Numbered from the stretch's first letter, positions 24,787 through 36,090 are shown. The stretch is 64,000 nucleotides of DNA from CAVZTA01 sp963778025 (GCA_963778025.1 CAVZTA010000011.1:1-64000); one strand, 5' to 3'. Notes: generated from the sequence alone by a model not told the origin. Numbers and translations: made by a program.

Positions 24787-25832
24787 GCGCGCCGGCGCTC
24801 GCGTACCTCCGCGGCGACGATGGCTACTCGATGGACCGGGCCGCGGACGCGATCGCCGAGCGCATCGCCGCCGACGTCGGTGGGACGCCGGATCGCTGGC
24901 GGACCACCGGCGCCGCGACCAGTCCGGCGCAGATCGCGGAGCGGGTCGCGACCGCGCCCCTGTTCGGTGCCGGGACGCTCGCCATCGTCACCGACCCGAT
25001 GCCGCTCCTGCGCAGCAAGGCGGACCGGGAAGCGCTCAGCGACGCCATCGGCATGCTCGCCCCGGGCAATGGCCTCGTGTTCCTCGAATCGAGCGACGGC
25101 GGTGGCAAGCGGGCCGCGGCGCTCGAGGCGCTGGAGGCCCAGGTCCGCGCCTCCGGCGGCGACACGCGCGAGCTCAAGGCACCCAAGGAGGCGCAGCTCG
25201 CGGCGTGGATCGGCGAACGGGCCAGGGAACGCGGGATCCCGCTCGCCGACGGCGCGGCGAAGGAGCTCGCGACGCGCGTCGGCGGGTTCGTCCGCGAAGG
25301 CGATGTCGACCGTCGCGGCCAGGGCGCGCTGGCGGTCAACGAGCTCGAGAAGCTGGCTCTCTACCGTCCCGGGACGCCCGTGACGCAGGAGGTCGTCCGC
25401 GAGCTCGTCGCCGAGGTGATCCCGGGCTCGACGTGGGCGATGCTCGACGCGGTCGGGTCGCGCAAGGCGCGCGAGGCCGCGACGCTGCTGGATCGCCTCC
25501 TCGACGTGACACCCGAGCCCGTGATCCTCGTGGTGCTGCATCGCCGCATCCGCGAGCTGCTCGAGCTCGCCGATCGGGTGACGCGCGGGACGCCACTCCC
25601 GGCCGCAGCGCGGGCGATGGGCATCCGCAGCGAGTTCCGGGCACGGACGCTCGCGACGCAGGCGCGCGCGTGGACGGTCAGCGAGCTGGAGGATGCGCTG
25701 GAGGGGCTGCTTGAGCTCGACGCGCTCGTGAAGAATGCCCCGGACGCGGTCTCATCGGAGCGGCAGCGCCGCCTGGCGTTCGCGCTGTGGGTCGAGGAGC
25801 GAGTCGGCGGCGACGCGGTCGCGGCGCGCTAG
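24783..25832 (+). CDS. holA: DNA polymerase III delta subunit
   Basis: 349 residues, the clamp-loader subunit that opens the beta sliding clamp. N-domain: PALAYLRGDDGYSMDRAADA, then FGAGTLAIVTDPMPL. Middle: KEAQLAAWIGERARERGIPL and NELEKLALYRPG. C-domain: RKAREAATLLDRLL and LVVLHRRIRELLELADRV, all typical of HolA/YqeN. Placement right after comEC is a common bacterial arrangement. Starts within the stop of the HD gene (ATGA). Confidence 0.93.
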   Translation: MSAPALAYLRGDDGYSMDRAADAIAERIAADVGGTPDRWRTTGAATSPAQIAERVATAPLFGAGTLAIVTDPMPLLRSKADREALSDAIGMLAPGNGLVFLESSDGGGKRAAALEALEAQVRASGGDTRELKAPKEAQLAAWIGERARERGIPLADGAAKELATRVGGFVREGDVDRRGQGALAVNELEKLALYRPGTPVTQEVVRELVAEVIPGSTWAMLDAVGSRKAREAATLLDRLLDVTPEPVILVVLHRRIRELLELADRVTRGTPLPAAARAMGIRSEFRARTLATQARAWTVSELEDALEGLLELDALVKNAPDAVSSERQRRLAFALWVEERVGGDAVAAR

Positions 25833-25857
25833 CGAGGGGGCACGCGGACCGACCGGG

Positions 25858-26112
25858 TCAGTCGGTCGACGACCAGGCCTGCTCCTGGAGGACGAGGTCG
25901 CTCTCGATCGCGAACACGCACCGGCCCTCGGCCAGATCGAGGAGCTCGATCAGATCCGGGTCGATGTACAGCTGGTGGCAGTCCTCGCACAGCCCGCCGG
26001 GGATGCCGAAGCAGAGCCGCTCGCTCCGATCAGGCAGTCGGAACGTCGTGTCGAAGCGCGTGATGATGAGCTTCCGGCTGCAGCCGGGGCAGCGCTCGCG
26101 GAGGCGCGACAT
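25858..26112 (-). CDS. Small zinc-ribbon protein
   Basis: 84 residues from the ATG at 26112. Two CxxC knuckles (CPGCSRK at about 8-11 and CEDCHQL near 42-45) indicate a zinc ribbon. The C-terminus is acidic (EGRCVFAIESDLVLQ). It precedes no obvious operon partner but follows rsfS in the same direction, 146 bases downstream. Family and role not recognised; a DNA/RNA-binding or metal-binding accessory is possible. Confidence 0.65.
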   Translation of the reverse strand: MSRLRERCPGCSRKLIITRFDTTFRLPDRSERLCFGIPGGLCEDCHQLYIDPDLIELLDLAEGRCVFAIESDLVLQEQAWSSTD

Positions 26113-26258
26113 CCCTGCGTGGTTCTCCGGGGGCTTGGGGTCGCCGTGCGGTCGACCACCTGCCCGGAACGGTAGGGACGGGTCCCTTGAGCGGGGATGA
26201 CCCCGAGGTACCGCCGCTGCCCGTACTCCACGCCTCGGGGAGGGCCCCGACGCACCAC

Positions 26259-26678
26259 TTACTGGACGCGGAGGATCGTCTTCGCCTGGCTCCAGTGCCG
26301 CTCGAGCTGGTAGAAGTCGCGCTCGGGCGGGGTGAACACGTGGACGATGACCGCCCCGAAGTCGAGCAGCACCCAGTGCGATTCGGGCGTGCCCTCGCGG
26401 CCGATGGGCCGCACGCCGTCCGTGCGGAGCGCGTCGAGGACCCCGTCGGCGATCGCGCCGATCTGCCGCTCGGAGCCGCCGGAGCAGATGACGAAGTAGT
26501 CGGCCACCGTCGTGAGCTCGCCCAGCTCGAGCAGGACGATGTCGGCCGCCTTCTTGTCCTCGGCCGCCTCGACGATCCGCCGGGCGACCTCGAGCGGGAC
26601 CCGTTCGTCGGACGGAGCCCGGGATCCACGGGCAGGCAATCCGTCGGCGCGCGGGGTCGAGGTCGCGGGATCGGTCAC
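26259..26678 (-). CDS. rsfS: Ribosome silencing factor RsfS
   Basis: 139 residues. The RsfS/Iojap domain is clear: AAEDKKAADIVLLELGELTT, VADYFVICSGGSERQIGAIAD, ESHWVLLDFGAVIVHVFTPP and RDFYQLERHW. It binds ribosomal protein uL14 and blocks subunit joining in starvation. The start codon is GTG at 26678, overlapping the nadD stop by 4 bases. The obgE-nadD-rsfS order is a widespread ribosome/NAD cluster. Confidence 0.95.
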   Translation of the reverse strand: MTDPATSTPRADGLPARGSRAPSDERVPLEVARRIVEAAEDKKAADIVLLELGELTTVADYFVICSGGSERQIGAIADGVLDALRTDGVRPIGREGTPESHWVLLDFGAVIVHVFTPPERDFYQLERHWSQAKTILRVQ

Positions 26679-27420
26679 GGTCGATGCGTCTCCTGGGCGG
26701 GTTCGGGCGTGGGCTCGGGCGACGGCGTGTCCTCCGGACGGTACAACCTATGGTCGCCGATGTAGCGCGCGACCGCCTCCGGCACGAGGTAGCGCAGCGA
26801 CCGCCCGACCGCCGCGCGAGCACGGATGACCGTCCCCGACACGAGCATCAGCGGGCCGTCGAGGAGGACCAGGCGACCAGCCGCGGCCGGCAACCGCGCC
26901 GTCAGCCACGCCTCGTCGAGCGGCTCGGCACCCGCGCGCGGCACGACCGCGAACCGGGTCATGCCGAGCAGGCGCTCCGGCTCGCGCCACGTCGGCAGGC
27001 CGCGGATGGCCTCGGCGGACGCGATGAACCACAGGTTCGGCTCGCGCCCCGTGGCCCGTACCTCCCCGGCCAGCAGCGCCACGGTGTCGACCGAGTAGGA
27101 CGGCCCCGGCCGATCGAGCTCGACGCGGCTGACCTCGAACGCCGGGTTGTCGGCGACCGCGAGCCGGACCATCGCGTAGCGGTCCTCCGCGGACGCGCCG
27201 GGCGCGCATCGACCGATGCGGCGGCACGCGCGCCGGGACGAACAGCACCCGCTCCAGGCCCAGCCGCTCGCGCACCTCCTCCGCGATGGCGAGGTGGCCG
27301 TGATGGATCGGGTCGAACGTCCCGCCGAGGATGCCGATCGAGCCCGGGACGAGCGGCGCGGCGGGCGCGACCGAGCGGCAGCGCGACCGGCCCTGGCCCA
27401 GGGACGGGTCCGTCGCTCAC
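26675..27420 (-). CDS. nadD: Nicotinate-nucleotide adenylyltransferase, two frame disruptions
   Basis: Makes deamido-NAD from nicotinate mononucleotide and ATP. After two +1 corrections (about 27360 and 27205) the protein reads GSIGILGGTFDPIHHGHLAI (nucleotidyl-transferase HxGH motif), LERVLFVPARVPPHRS, DRYAMVRLAVADNP, LWFIASAEAIRGLPTW and MLVSGTVIRARAAVGRSLRY (ISST/R-like motif). Length 746 = 3n+2 agrees with two surplus bases. The GTG at 27420 overlaps the obgE stop. nadD is normally essential, so the broken frame is almost certainly an artefact. C-terminal 20 residues are Pro/Glu/Thr-rich. Confidence 0.88.
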
Positions 27421-28709
27421 CGCGCCGGATCCAGCTCGGGCTCCCACTCCAGCTCGACCGGCCCGATCCGCACGGTGTCGCCGGTCGTGATCCCGGCCCG
27501 CCGCAGCGCCTCGTCGATGCCCAGCCGAGCGAGGTCGCGCTGGAACCGCTCGGCCGACTCCTCGTTCTCGAAGTCGGTCTGGACCGCGATCCGCTCGATG
27601 CGCTTGCCGCGGACCCGGAACGCGTCGCCTTCGCGTTCCACGGTGAACCCGTCGCCCGCCGCCTCCAGCCGATGGACGACGACCCCGGCGGGATCCTGCG
27701 GCGCGTCGAGCCCGACGGCCGACGGCAGGAGCTCCGCGAGCCGCGATCGCAGCTCGTCGATCCCCTGTCCCGTCTCGGCGGAGATCGCGATGGCGCCGAT
27801 CCCGTCGTGCGCTCGTGCGTCGCGGAATGCGGGCCACGTCTCGGCCGCACCCGGCAGATCGAGCTTGTTGAGCACGACCAGGAGCGGCTTCGCGAGCAGG
27901 GCGGGATCGTGCGCGCGAAGCTCCTCGCGGATGACCTCGTGGTCCCAGCCGGGGTCGCGGGCGGCCCCGTCGACGACGTGCAGGAGCACCCGCGTTCGCT
28001 CGACGTGGCGCAGGAACGCATGACCCAGGCCGGCGCCCGCAGAGGCTCCTTCGATCAGGCCGGGGACGTCGGCGATGGTGGGCCGCCGGTCATCGTCGTC
28101 GCCGAGATCCATGACCCCCAGGTTGGGCTCGAGGGTCGTGAACGGGTAGTCGGCGATCTTCGGGCGAGCAGCGGTGAGCGCGGCGAGGAGCGTCGACTTG
28201 CCGGCGTTCGGCAGGCCGACGAGGCCGATGTCGGCGATGAGGCGCAGCTCGAGCCGCAGCTCGCGCTCCTCGCCGGGTTCGCCCCGCTGCGCGTGCTTGG
28301 GCGCCTGGTGGGTGGCGGTCGCGAAATGGGTATTGCCGAGGCCGCCCCGTCCGCCACGTGCGACCAGCGCGTCCTGGCCGACCGCGACGAGGTCGGCGAC
28401 GAGCGCCCCGGACGCGGCATCGAACACCGCCGTCCCCGGCGGGACGGCGAGATGCAGGTCCCCGCCGGCCTTGCCGTGCCGCTTCGCGCGCTCGCCGCGG
28501 CCCCCGGCCGTCGCTTTGAAGTGATGCCGGTAGCGGAAGTCACGGAGCGTCGTCTGGCCCGCATCGACGCGCAGGAAGACGGATCCACCACGTCCACCGT
28601 CGCCCCCGTCCGGCCCACCGCGCGGCACATGGGCCTCACGCCGGAACGTCGCCGCACCGTCACCGCCCGCGCCGGCCCGCACGGAGATCCGGACCTCATC
28701 AAGGAACAT
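27417..28709 (-). CDS. obgE: Obg/CgtA GTPase
   Basis: 430 residues with the three standard Obg parts: Gly-rich Obg fold (1-158; GGPDGGDGGRGGSVFLRVD), GTPase core (G1 GLPNAGKST at 165-173, DVPGLIEGA G3, NKLDLPG G4) and the C-terminal OCT domain (about 355-425). A 50S assembly and stress-response GTPase. Full length and intact. GTGA overlap with nadD downstream. Confidence 0.96.
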   Translation of the reverse strand: MFLDEVRISVRAGAGGDGAATFRREAHVPRGGPDGGDGGRGGSVFLRVDAGQTTLRDFRYRHHFKATAGGRGERAKRHGKAGGDLHLAVPPGTAVFDAASGALVADLVAVGQDALVARGGRGGLGNTHFATATHQAPKHAQRGEPGEERELRLELRLIADIGLVGLPNAGKSTLLAALTAARPKIADYPFTTLEPNLGVMDLGDDDDRRPTIADVPGLIEGASAGAGLGHAFLRHVERTRVLLHVVDGAARDPGWDHEVIREELRAHDPALLAKPLLVVLNKLDLPGAAETWPAFRDARAHDGIGAIAISAETGQGIDELRSRLAELLPSAVGLDAPQDPAGVVVHRLEAAGDGFTVEREGDAFRVRGKRIERIAVQTDFENEESAERFQRDLARLGIDEALRRAGITTGDTVRIGPVELEWEPELDPAR

Positions 28710-28919
28710 CCCGGAATGCTACGCGGCCACGGCCAACGCCCTGGCCTGAACCGAAGTGGCCGACGCCCGAAGACTCGTCCTTCCGGCGCCAGGTGGTCGA
28801 GATGCAAGGCGGGAGGGAGGAGCGGAGCGAGCGCACTCGGGGGTGCGTGAGCGAGCACCGGACCGACGAACGCGGCAGCGATCCCGAGGCGAGGGTTCCG
28901 CATGGCGTCGGACCGTCGA

Positions 28920-30033
28920 TCAGAGGTACTTCAGCGGGTTGACGCGGTACGCCGCCGTTCCAGATCGGGCCCGCGCCATACCTCGAAGTGCATGTGCGGG
29001 CCCGTGCAGTTGCCGGTGCAGCCGACGCGGCCGACCTGTTGTCCCGCGGCCGACGTGCTGCCCGGCGCCGACGGACACACCCGACATGTGGTTGTACGTC
29101 GTGTACAGCCCCGAGCCGTGGGCGATCCACACCTGGTAGCCGCCGCCGTTCGACTTCCAGCCGGCGAACGTGACCGTGCCGGCGGCTGCCGCCCGGACGC
29201 GGCTCCCCGGGTCGGCCGCGATGTCCAGCCCGTAGTGGCCGTAGTGGAAGGACTGGCTGATGTAGTTGCCGCCGCCCACGACCGGCCAGAGCATCTTCCC
29301 GCCCTGGTAGGTCGTCGGTGGGCGGACCGTGGCGCGGCTGCTGCCACTGCTGCGCGAGGTCGATGGACGCGACGTGGCCCGCGGCTTCGGCGCAGGCCGC
29401 ACGGTCGGCTTGGGCGTCGGGATGCGCCGCGCCGCGGGCGCCCGGGATGACCAGCGTCTGGCCGATGACCAGGTTCGGATCGCCCAGGCCATCGGCATCG
29501 AGGATCGTGTCGGGTTCGAGCGAGCTGCCGTCCTCGACGGTGGTATCCGGGGCGAAGCCGCTGACGAGCGTCTCGTCGGCGAGGAACGGCCCGCTGACCG
29601 GCTCGCTCGGGACGTCGGCGCCCGTCGGCTCGGTGACCTCGTCGGGGACCATGTCGACCTGCTCGAGGACGAGCGGCCGGAAGTCGAGCGGCCGGGTCGG
29701 TTCGGCGGCCGCCTCATCACCGAACCCGGCGACTGCCACCCAGGACGCTCGGGATCGACGCCGTACCCGGTCCCATCGAGTCCGAACGCGCCGCCGATGG
29801 CGAGGCGGACATCGGGACCGTCGCCCGTCGGGCCGCCGGTGGGCCCGCCACTCGCGGGCAGGTAGGACGCGAACGATGCCGCGAGGACGAGCGCTGCGAC
29901 GCCGATCGGCAGGGTGCGCTGCGCGGTGATCCCCCGATGACGGAGGCGGCGCGCGAGGTCGGTCGGCTCGACCCGGACGCGTGACGCGGCGGGTGCCGTC
30001 GAGGTGCGCCTGGATCACGCGCGCGGCGTGCAT
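28920..30033 (-). CDS. M23 metallopeptidase with N-terminal membrane anchor and LysM-like part, frame-disrupted
   Basis: Cell-wall hydrolase. Correcting frames gives: membrane segment (TLPIGVAALVLAASFASYLP), linker, a LysM-like stretch ending GLGDPNLVIGQTLVIPGA, Pro/Arg-rich spacer, then the M23 domain: ISQSFHYGHYGLDIAADPGS (HxxxD-type metal site), GTVTFAGWKSNGGGYQVWIA, YTTYNHMSG and GPHMHFEVWRG (HxH), ending RVNPLKYL. Four or five frame changes are needed (near 29985, 29735, 29430, 29030, 28980). The start is uncertain: the ATG at 30033 lacks a ribosome site. All catalytic motifs survive, so it is probably intact in the organism. Confidence 0.75.
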
Positions 30034-30429
30034 GCTTCGCTGATGGGTTCGCCGGGCCGCGCGTGGTCTCGTCGTGTCGGGACGCAGCCGTGCAAGCACA
30101 CGCCGGACGCCGACCGTCGCGTTCAGCAATACGGTCTCCAGAGGGAGGACGGTCGGCGGGGATGGGGGCTGGGGATCAGCCGACCGTCCGGGTCGCGATA
30201 TCGAGCTGGGGTCTCTGGGTCGCGCCCAGGAGGCGCCGGGGCTTCTCGCGCCGGCTGTGGATCGGCGGAACCGTAACAGACGGGTAACGGCGCTCGCAAA
30301 TCACGTGCATGCAAGCGGCTCGCATCGCGGAACGGCGTGCGCCAGCCTGGTCCGCCAGCGCGACCCGCCGCGGTGTGCGCGGACGTGCGTCGCAGGACGC
30401 CCGCAGCGGGGGCGTCCCGCGCCGCTCGC
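30034..30429. other. Intergenic region between rho (3' end) and the M23 gene
   Basis: About 400 bases without a supported gene. On the minus strand, upstream of the M23 gene, it is G/C-structured with several short self-complementary runs (for example around 30150-30270: CCGACCGTCC near GGACGGTCGGC). It could be a structured leader. I see no certain promoter and no clear rho terminator. Confidence 0.4.
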
Positions 30430-31806
30430 TTAGTCGAGGCTCTTGGTCAGGCTGGCGAGGAACTGGGCGTTCGTGTCGCTCTTCGAGAGCCGGTTGAGCA
30501 GCAGCTCGATGCCCTCGTTGGTGCCCACCGCGGACAGCATCCGGCGCATCGTCCAGACCATCCGCAGCGTGCCGTCCTCGAGGAGCAGCTCCTCGCGACG
30601 GGTGCCGGAGCGCTGGACGTCGATCGACGGGAAGATGCGCTTCTCGGCGAGCTTCCGATCGAGGATCAGCTCGGAGTTGCCGGTGCCCTTGAACTCTTCG
30701 TAGATGACGTCGTCCATGCGGGACCCGGTGTCGACGAGACAGGTCGCGATGATCGTCAGCGACCCACCCTCCTCGATGTTCCGGGCGGCACCGAAGAACC
30801 GCTTGGGCGGGTAGAGCGCGATGGGGTCGATGCCGCCCGACAGGGTCCGGCCCGACGGCGGCAGCGCGAGGTTGTACGCGCGCGCGAGGCGGGTGATCGA
30901 GTCGAGCAGGATGACCACGTCGCGGCCGGTCTCGGCGTACCGCTTCGCGATCTCGAGCGCCATCTCGGCCACGTGCGTGTGGTTCTCGGTGGGCTCGTCG
31001 AACGTCGAGCTGATCACCTCGCCCTGGACGGACCGGCGCATGTCCGTGACCTCCTCGGGACGCTCGCCGATGAGGGCGACCATCAGGAGGATGTCCGGGT
31101 AGTTGGCGGAGATGCCGTTGGCGATGTTCTTGAGGAGCATCGTCTTGCCGGCCTTGGGCGGGCTGACGATGAGCGCCCGCTGGCCCTTGCCGAGCGGGTT
31201 GACGAGGTTCACCAAGCGCTGGCTGAGGTTCTTCGGGTCCGACTCGAGATTGATCAGCTCGTCCGGGTGGACCGGCGTCAGGTCGCCGAAGTGGGGCCGG
31301 CGGCGGGCGACGTCGCCATCGACACCGTTGACCGAGTCGACGCGGATGAGGCCCCAGTACTTCTCGCCCTCGCGCGGCGCGCGGACGGCGCCGGAGATGC
31401 GATCGCCGATGCGCAGGCCATAGCGGCGCACCTGGCCGGAGTTGACGTAGACGTCCTCGGGGCTGGGCAGCAGGCCGTGGCGGCGCATGAAGCCGTAGCC
31501 CTCGTCGACGATGTCGAGGATGCCGAAGGCGTAATCGAGACCGGCGTTCTCGGTCTGGCGCTGGAGGATCCGGTCGACCAGGTCGTCCTTGCGGGCGACG
31601 GGCTCCGTGTCGATATCGAGCCGATCGCCGACCTTGCGAAGCTCGGCGACGCTCATCTCCTGGAGGTCGCGGATATCGAGATCGTTGCGCTCGCGGGCAG
31701 CTTCGAGCTCCACGAGCTCGTCGTTCTCCGTGACCGGCAGACGGGAGGTCTGCGACCGTCGACGCGGTCGACGGTTACGAGAACGCTGGTCGGGGCCGTT
31801 GGGCAT
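30430..31806 (-). CDS. rho: Transcription termination factor Rho
   Basis: 458 residues from the ATG at 31806, which has GAGGTG upstream. A basic, disordered N-terminus (RSRNRRPRRRSQTSRL) precedes the Rho N-domain (DIRDLQEMSVAELRKVGDRL), the cold-shock RNA-binding fold (EGYGFMRRHGLLPSPEDVYV) and the ATPase: Walker A SPPKAGKTMLLKNIA, DVVILLDSITRLARAYNLAL, and the Q/R loop RSGTRREELLLE. Homohexameric helicase. The longer upstream reading to 31860 is unlikely. Confidence 0.96.
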   Translation of the reverse strand: MPNGPDQRSRNRRPRRRSQTSRLPVTENDELVELEAARERNDLDIRDLQEMSVAELRKVGDRLDIDTEPVARKDDLVDRILQRQTENAGLDYAFGILDIVDEGYGFMRRHGLLPSPEDVYVNSGQVRRYGLRIGDRISGAVRAPREGEKYWGLIRVDSVNGVDGDVARRRPHFGDLTPVHPDELINLESDPKNLSQRLVNLVNPLGKGQRALIVSPPKAGKTMLLKNIANGISANYPDILLMVALIGERPEEVTDMRRSVQGEVISSTFDEPTENHTHVAEMALEIAKRYAETGRDVVILLDSITRLARAYNLALPPSGRTLSGGIDPIALYPPKRFFGAARNIEEGGSLTIIATCLVDTGSRMDDVIYEEFKGTGNSELILDRKLAEKRIFPSIDVQRSGTRREELLLEDGTLRMVWTMRRMLSAVGTNEGIELLLNRLSKSDTNAQFLASLTKSLD

Positions 31807-32044
31807 GGAAGAGGGACACCTCAAGGGGCAGACCCACGGTGGAGAGAGCGACTCGGCCATGGGGTACGTGGGCCCCAGGGCTCGCGGCTGTCGCGCGAAT
31901 CCGCGCGGCGCGAGGCCATCTGGGGAATACCAGCAGTCTAGTGCGGCGTCAGACCGACGTCAACGGGGTGTACTGGTCACGGATGTTCGATGACGGTGCT
32001 GTGACGCGCTGACGACCGTCGAGGCAGATCCGGCGGCGCGTGGC

Positions 32045-32267
32045 TCAGCCGAACCAGAGCTCGGCGTCGGACGGGGCGTCGCTGCTCGGCGCGGGACTCC
32101 TGGTCCGTCGGGCGGGCACCGATGAGCGTGCCGACGGGATCGCGATCGACCACGACCGCGCCCGCCACGGACCGCCCGGTCGCGATCCGGTCCTTCAGGT
32201 CATCGGTGCCTTCCCCGGACGAGGCCTCGAGGGCCTGCCGAACGGGGGTCACCGTCAGGCGCGTCAT
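32045..32267 (-). CDS. Small conserved-looking protein, one frame disruption
   Basis: The ATG at 32267 follows AGAGGAGGCGGCG, an excellent ribosome site. MTRLTVTPVRQALEASSGEG, DRIATGRSVAGAVVVDRDPV and IGARPTDQESR follow. A +1 step near 32085 gives SSDAPSDAELWFG and a stop at 32045. Span 223 = 3n+1 fits one surplus base. Uncorrected, the frame runs to 31977 with Arg-rich residues. Unknown family of about 73 residues, divergent from the LysE gene. Confidence 0.45.
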
Positions 32268-32381
32268 CGCCGCCTCCTCTAAGCAGCGCACGGTCGTTGG
32301 CTCGTGGGTCGCGCCGAAGGTGCCCACCCATCGGCGGACCGTCAAGGTTGCGCACCCCACTGCCGACCGCATACTCCGCCG

Positions 32382-33002
32382 ATGTCGGTCGACCTGGTCG
32401 CGTTCATCGGTGTGTCGCTCGTCGTGATCGTGACGCCCGGACAGGACACCGCGCTGACCATCCGCTCGACGCTGTCGGGCGGCCGCCGCGCGGGGGTCGC
32501 GACGGCGTTCGGCGTGGCAGCGGGTCAGGCGGTGTGGGCGCTCGCGACGAGCGTGGGGCTGGCGGCACTCATCGTGGCGTCCGAACCGCGTGTTCCTGAC
32601 CATCCGGATCGTCGGCGCGGCCTACCTGTTGTGGCTCGGCGGCTGCGCGATCCGTTCGGCGATCCGTGGCGAGGACGCACATCCGCCGCCGACGGCCCGC
32701 ACGAGCGGGCAGCGGAGCGCGGCGCGCCAGGGCCTGCTCAGCAACCTCTCGAACCCCAAGATGGCCATCTTCTTCACGAGCCTGCTTGCCGCAGTTCGCG
32801 ACCGACGGCGCGTTCGGGACGCTGCTCGCGCTCGGCGCTCGTGTTCAGCGTCCTGACGTTGAGCTGGCTGACGGGCTATGCGTTCGCGGTCGCGCGTCTG
32901 GGCGACGTGCTGCGCCGGACGCGCATCCGCCGGGCGCTCGATGCGCTCATGGGCGCGATCTTCGTGTCGCTGGGACTGCGGCTCGCGACGAGCCCGCGGT
33001 AG
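32382..33002 (+). CDS. LysE/RhtB-family amino-acid exporter, three frame disruptions
   Basis: Inner-membrane exporter of amino acids. Joined protein: LVAFIGVSLVVIVTPGQDTA (family motif GPxxxxxxxxxxxxG-like N-terminus), GVATAFGVAAGQAVWALATS, then VFLTIRIVGAAYLLWLGGCA, GLLSNLSNPKMAIFFTSLLP, and LTLSWLTGYAFAVARLGDVL. Three +1 steps (about 32583, 32790, 32825) restore it; length 621 = 3n agrees with three surplus bases. Six helices are expected, and all are represented. No strong ribosome site is seen. Confidence 0.8.
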   Translation: MSVDLVAFIGVSLVVIVTPGQDTALTIRSTLSGGRRAGVATAFGVAAGQAVWALATSVGLAALIVASEPRVPDHPDRRRGLPVVARRLRDPFGDPWRGRTSAADGPHERAAERGAPGPAQQPLEPQDGHLLHEPACRSSRPTARSGRCSRSALVFSVLTLSWLTGYAFAVARLGDVLRRTRIRRALDALMGAIFVSLGLRLATSPR

Positions 33003-33048
33003 ACCGGCCCGCCGGAGCGGCTGCCCGGTGCGGTGCTGACTCGAGGCG

Positions 33049-33765
33049 CTACTCGCCGGGCTTGTTCACCTCCGCGGCGACCTTCTCGCGCTCGTCGCCC
33101 GGGATCTGCTCGGCGAGCGCCGCGCGCGCCTTCTCCCAGTCCGACTTGAATGCGACGATGCCCTTGTCGGTCAGCGGGTGGCGGACCATCTGCTGGAAGA
33201 CCTTGAACGGCAACGTGGCGACGTGGGCGCCGGCGAGCGCCGACTCGGTCACGTGACGCGGATGGCGGATCGACGCCGCGAGCACCTCGGAGTCGAGCTC
33301 GTAGTAGTTCACGATCTCCGACAGCTCCCGGATGACGATCATCCCCTCCTCGTTGATGTCGTCGAGCCGGCCCACGAACGGCGACAGCAGCGACGCGCCG
33401 GCCTTCGCCGCGAGGAGCCCCTGGTTGGCCGTGAAGATCAGCGTGCAGTTGGTCTTGATGCCCTCCGCCCTGAAGCGGCTGATCGCCGCCAGACCGTTCT
33501 CGGACATCGGCACCTTGACCACGATGTTGTCGGCCAGCTTCGCGAAATGACGCCCTTCGACGAGCATGTCGTCGACCTCGTCCGCCACGACCTCGGCGGA
33601 CACGGGACCCGGCGTGAGCTTGCAGATCTCCTGGAGGATCGAGTCGTAGCTCGAGCCGCCGACCTTCGCGTACAGCGTCGGGTTCGTCGTGACGCCGTCG
33701 AGGACGCCCCAGCTGGCGACGGTGCGGATCTCGTCGATGTCGGCGGTGTCGAGGAAGAGTTTCAT
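33049..33765 (-). CDS. Transaldolase / fructose-6-phosphate aldolase family (TalC type)
   Basis: 238 residues, single-domain TIM barrel. Asp6 (LFLDTAD), Asn28 (TTNPT) and the Schiff-base Lys84 (NIVVKVPMS) are at family positions. Later motifs TLIFTANQGLLAAKAGASLL and SPFVGRLDD are also standard. It works in the non-oxidative pentose phosphate pathway, which fits the transketolase gene at the window's right end, or acts as a fructose-6-phosphate aldolase; sequence alone does not separate these. Intact. Confidence 0.92.
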   Translation of the reverse strand: MKLFLDTADIDEIRTVASWGVLDGVTTNPTLYAKVGGSSYDSILQEICKLTPGPVSAEVVADEVDDMLVEGRHFAKLADNIVVKVPMSENGLAAISRFRAEGIKTNCTLIFTANQGLLAAKAGASLLSPFVGRLDDINEEGMIVIRELSEIVNYYELDSEVLAASIRHPRHVTESALAGAHVATLPFKVFQQMVRHPLTDKGIVAFKSDWEKARAALAEQIPGDEREKVAAEVNKPGE

Positions 33766-33798
33766 GGGGGTGCTCCGTGCGGATCGGGCAGCCCGATT

Positions 33799-34305
33799 CT
33801 ACGCGTGACGACCTTGCGACCCTGTGACGTCAAGGGCCGTTGACGTCCCGTCGTGCAGCCATCGGTACGCCACCGGCTGGCCGACATTGAACGCTCGCTC
33901 CGCATCGACCGCCGCCGGCACGAAGCCGGCCGCCACGTAGGCGCGCAGCGCAGCGGCGTTCTCCGGGACCACGCGCAGCCAGACGTCCGCGAACCCGCGC
34001 CCGTGCGCCTCGTCGGCCAGCGCCCGTGCCAGCCATCGGCCGATCGCCTTGCCCGCGGGCCTCTGGCGCGACCAGCAGTCGGGCGAGCTCGGCTTCGGCC
34101 GCTTCATGGTCCTCCCAGATCTCGCCGTACGCGACGAGCCGACCGTCCTCGCGGACCACGAACGGACGCGACATCGGGATCCTCGTGCCAGCGTGCGAAG
34201 GTCGCCGCATCCGGCACGCGCCGCCATCGACGCCCACCGGGATGCCTCCTCGGGTGAGGTCACCCACGCCGCGATGGTCGCGGCGTCACCGGGGCCGAAT
34301 GGATT
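33799..34305 (-). CDS. GNAT acetyltransferase, three frame disruptions
   Basis: Joined reading: NPFGPGDAATIAAWVTSPEE, VPDAATFARWHEDPDV, RPFVVREDGRLVAYGEIWED, AEAELARLLVAPEARGQGIG (motif A), then FADVWLRVVPENAAALRAYV and AAGFVPAAVDAERAFNVGQP. The acetyl-CoA motif RGQG-IGRWLARAL is interrupted by one of the shifts (near 34075). Each of the three steps is +1. The true start is not resolved; the given 5' end is the first codon I can follow. Related to ribosomal-protein/aminoglycoside-type GNATs only in fold. Confidence 0.6.
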   Translation of the reverse strand, partial: NPFGPGDAATIAAWVTSPEEASRWASMAARAGCGDLRTLARGSRCRVRSWSARTVGSSRTARSGRTMKRPKPSSPDCWSRQRPAGKAIGRWLARALADEAHGRGFADVWLRVVPENAAALRAYVAAGFVPAAVDAERAFNVGQPVAYRWLHDGTSTALDVTGSQGRHA

Positions 34306-34352
34306 CGAGTGCGCGCACGCACGCGGGACGGGACGACGGGCAACGCCTGGGC

Positions 34353-36048
<1,696 letters not shown>

Positions 36049-36090
36049 GGGTCGGACCTCCGGGGGTTTTTCCGATGCTATCGAATCCCC

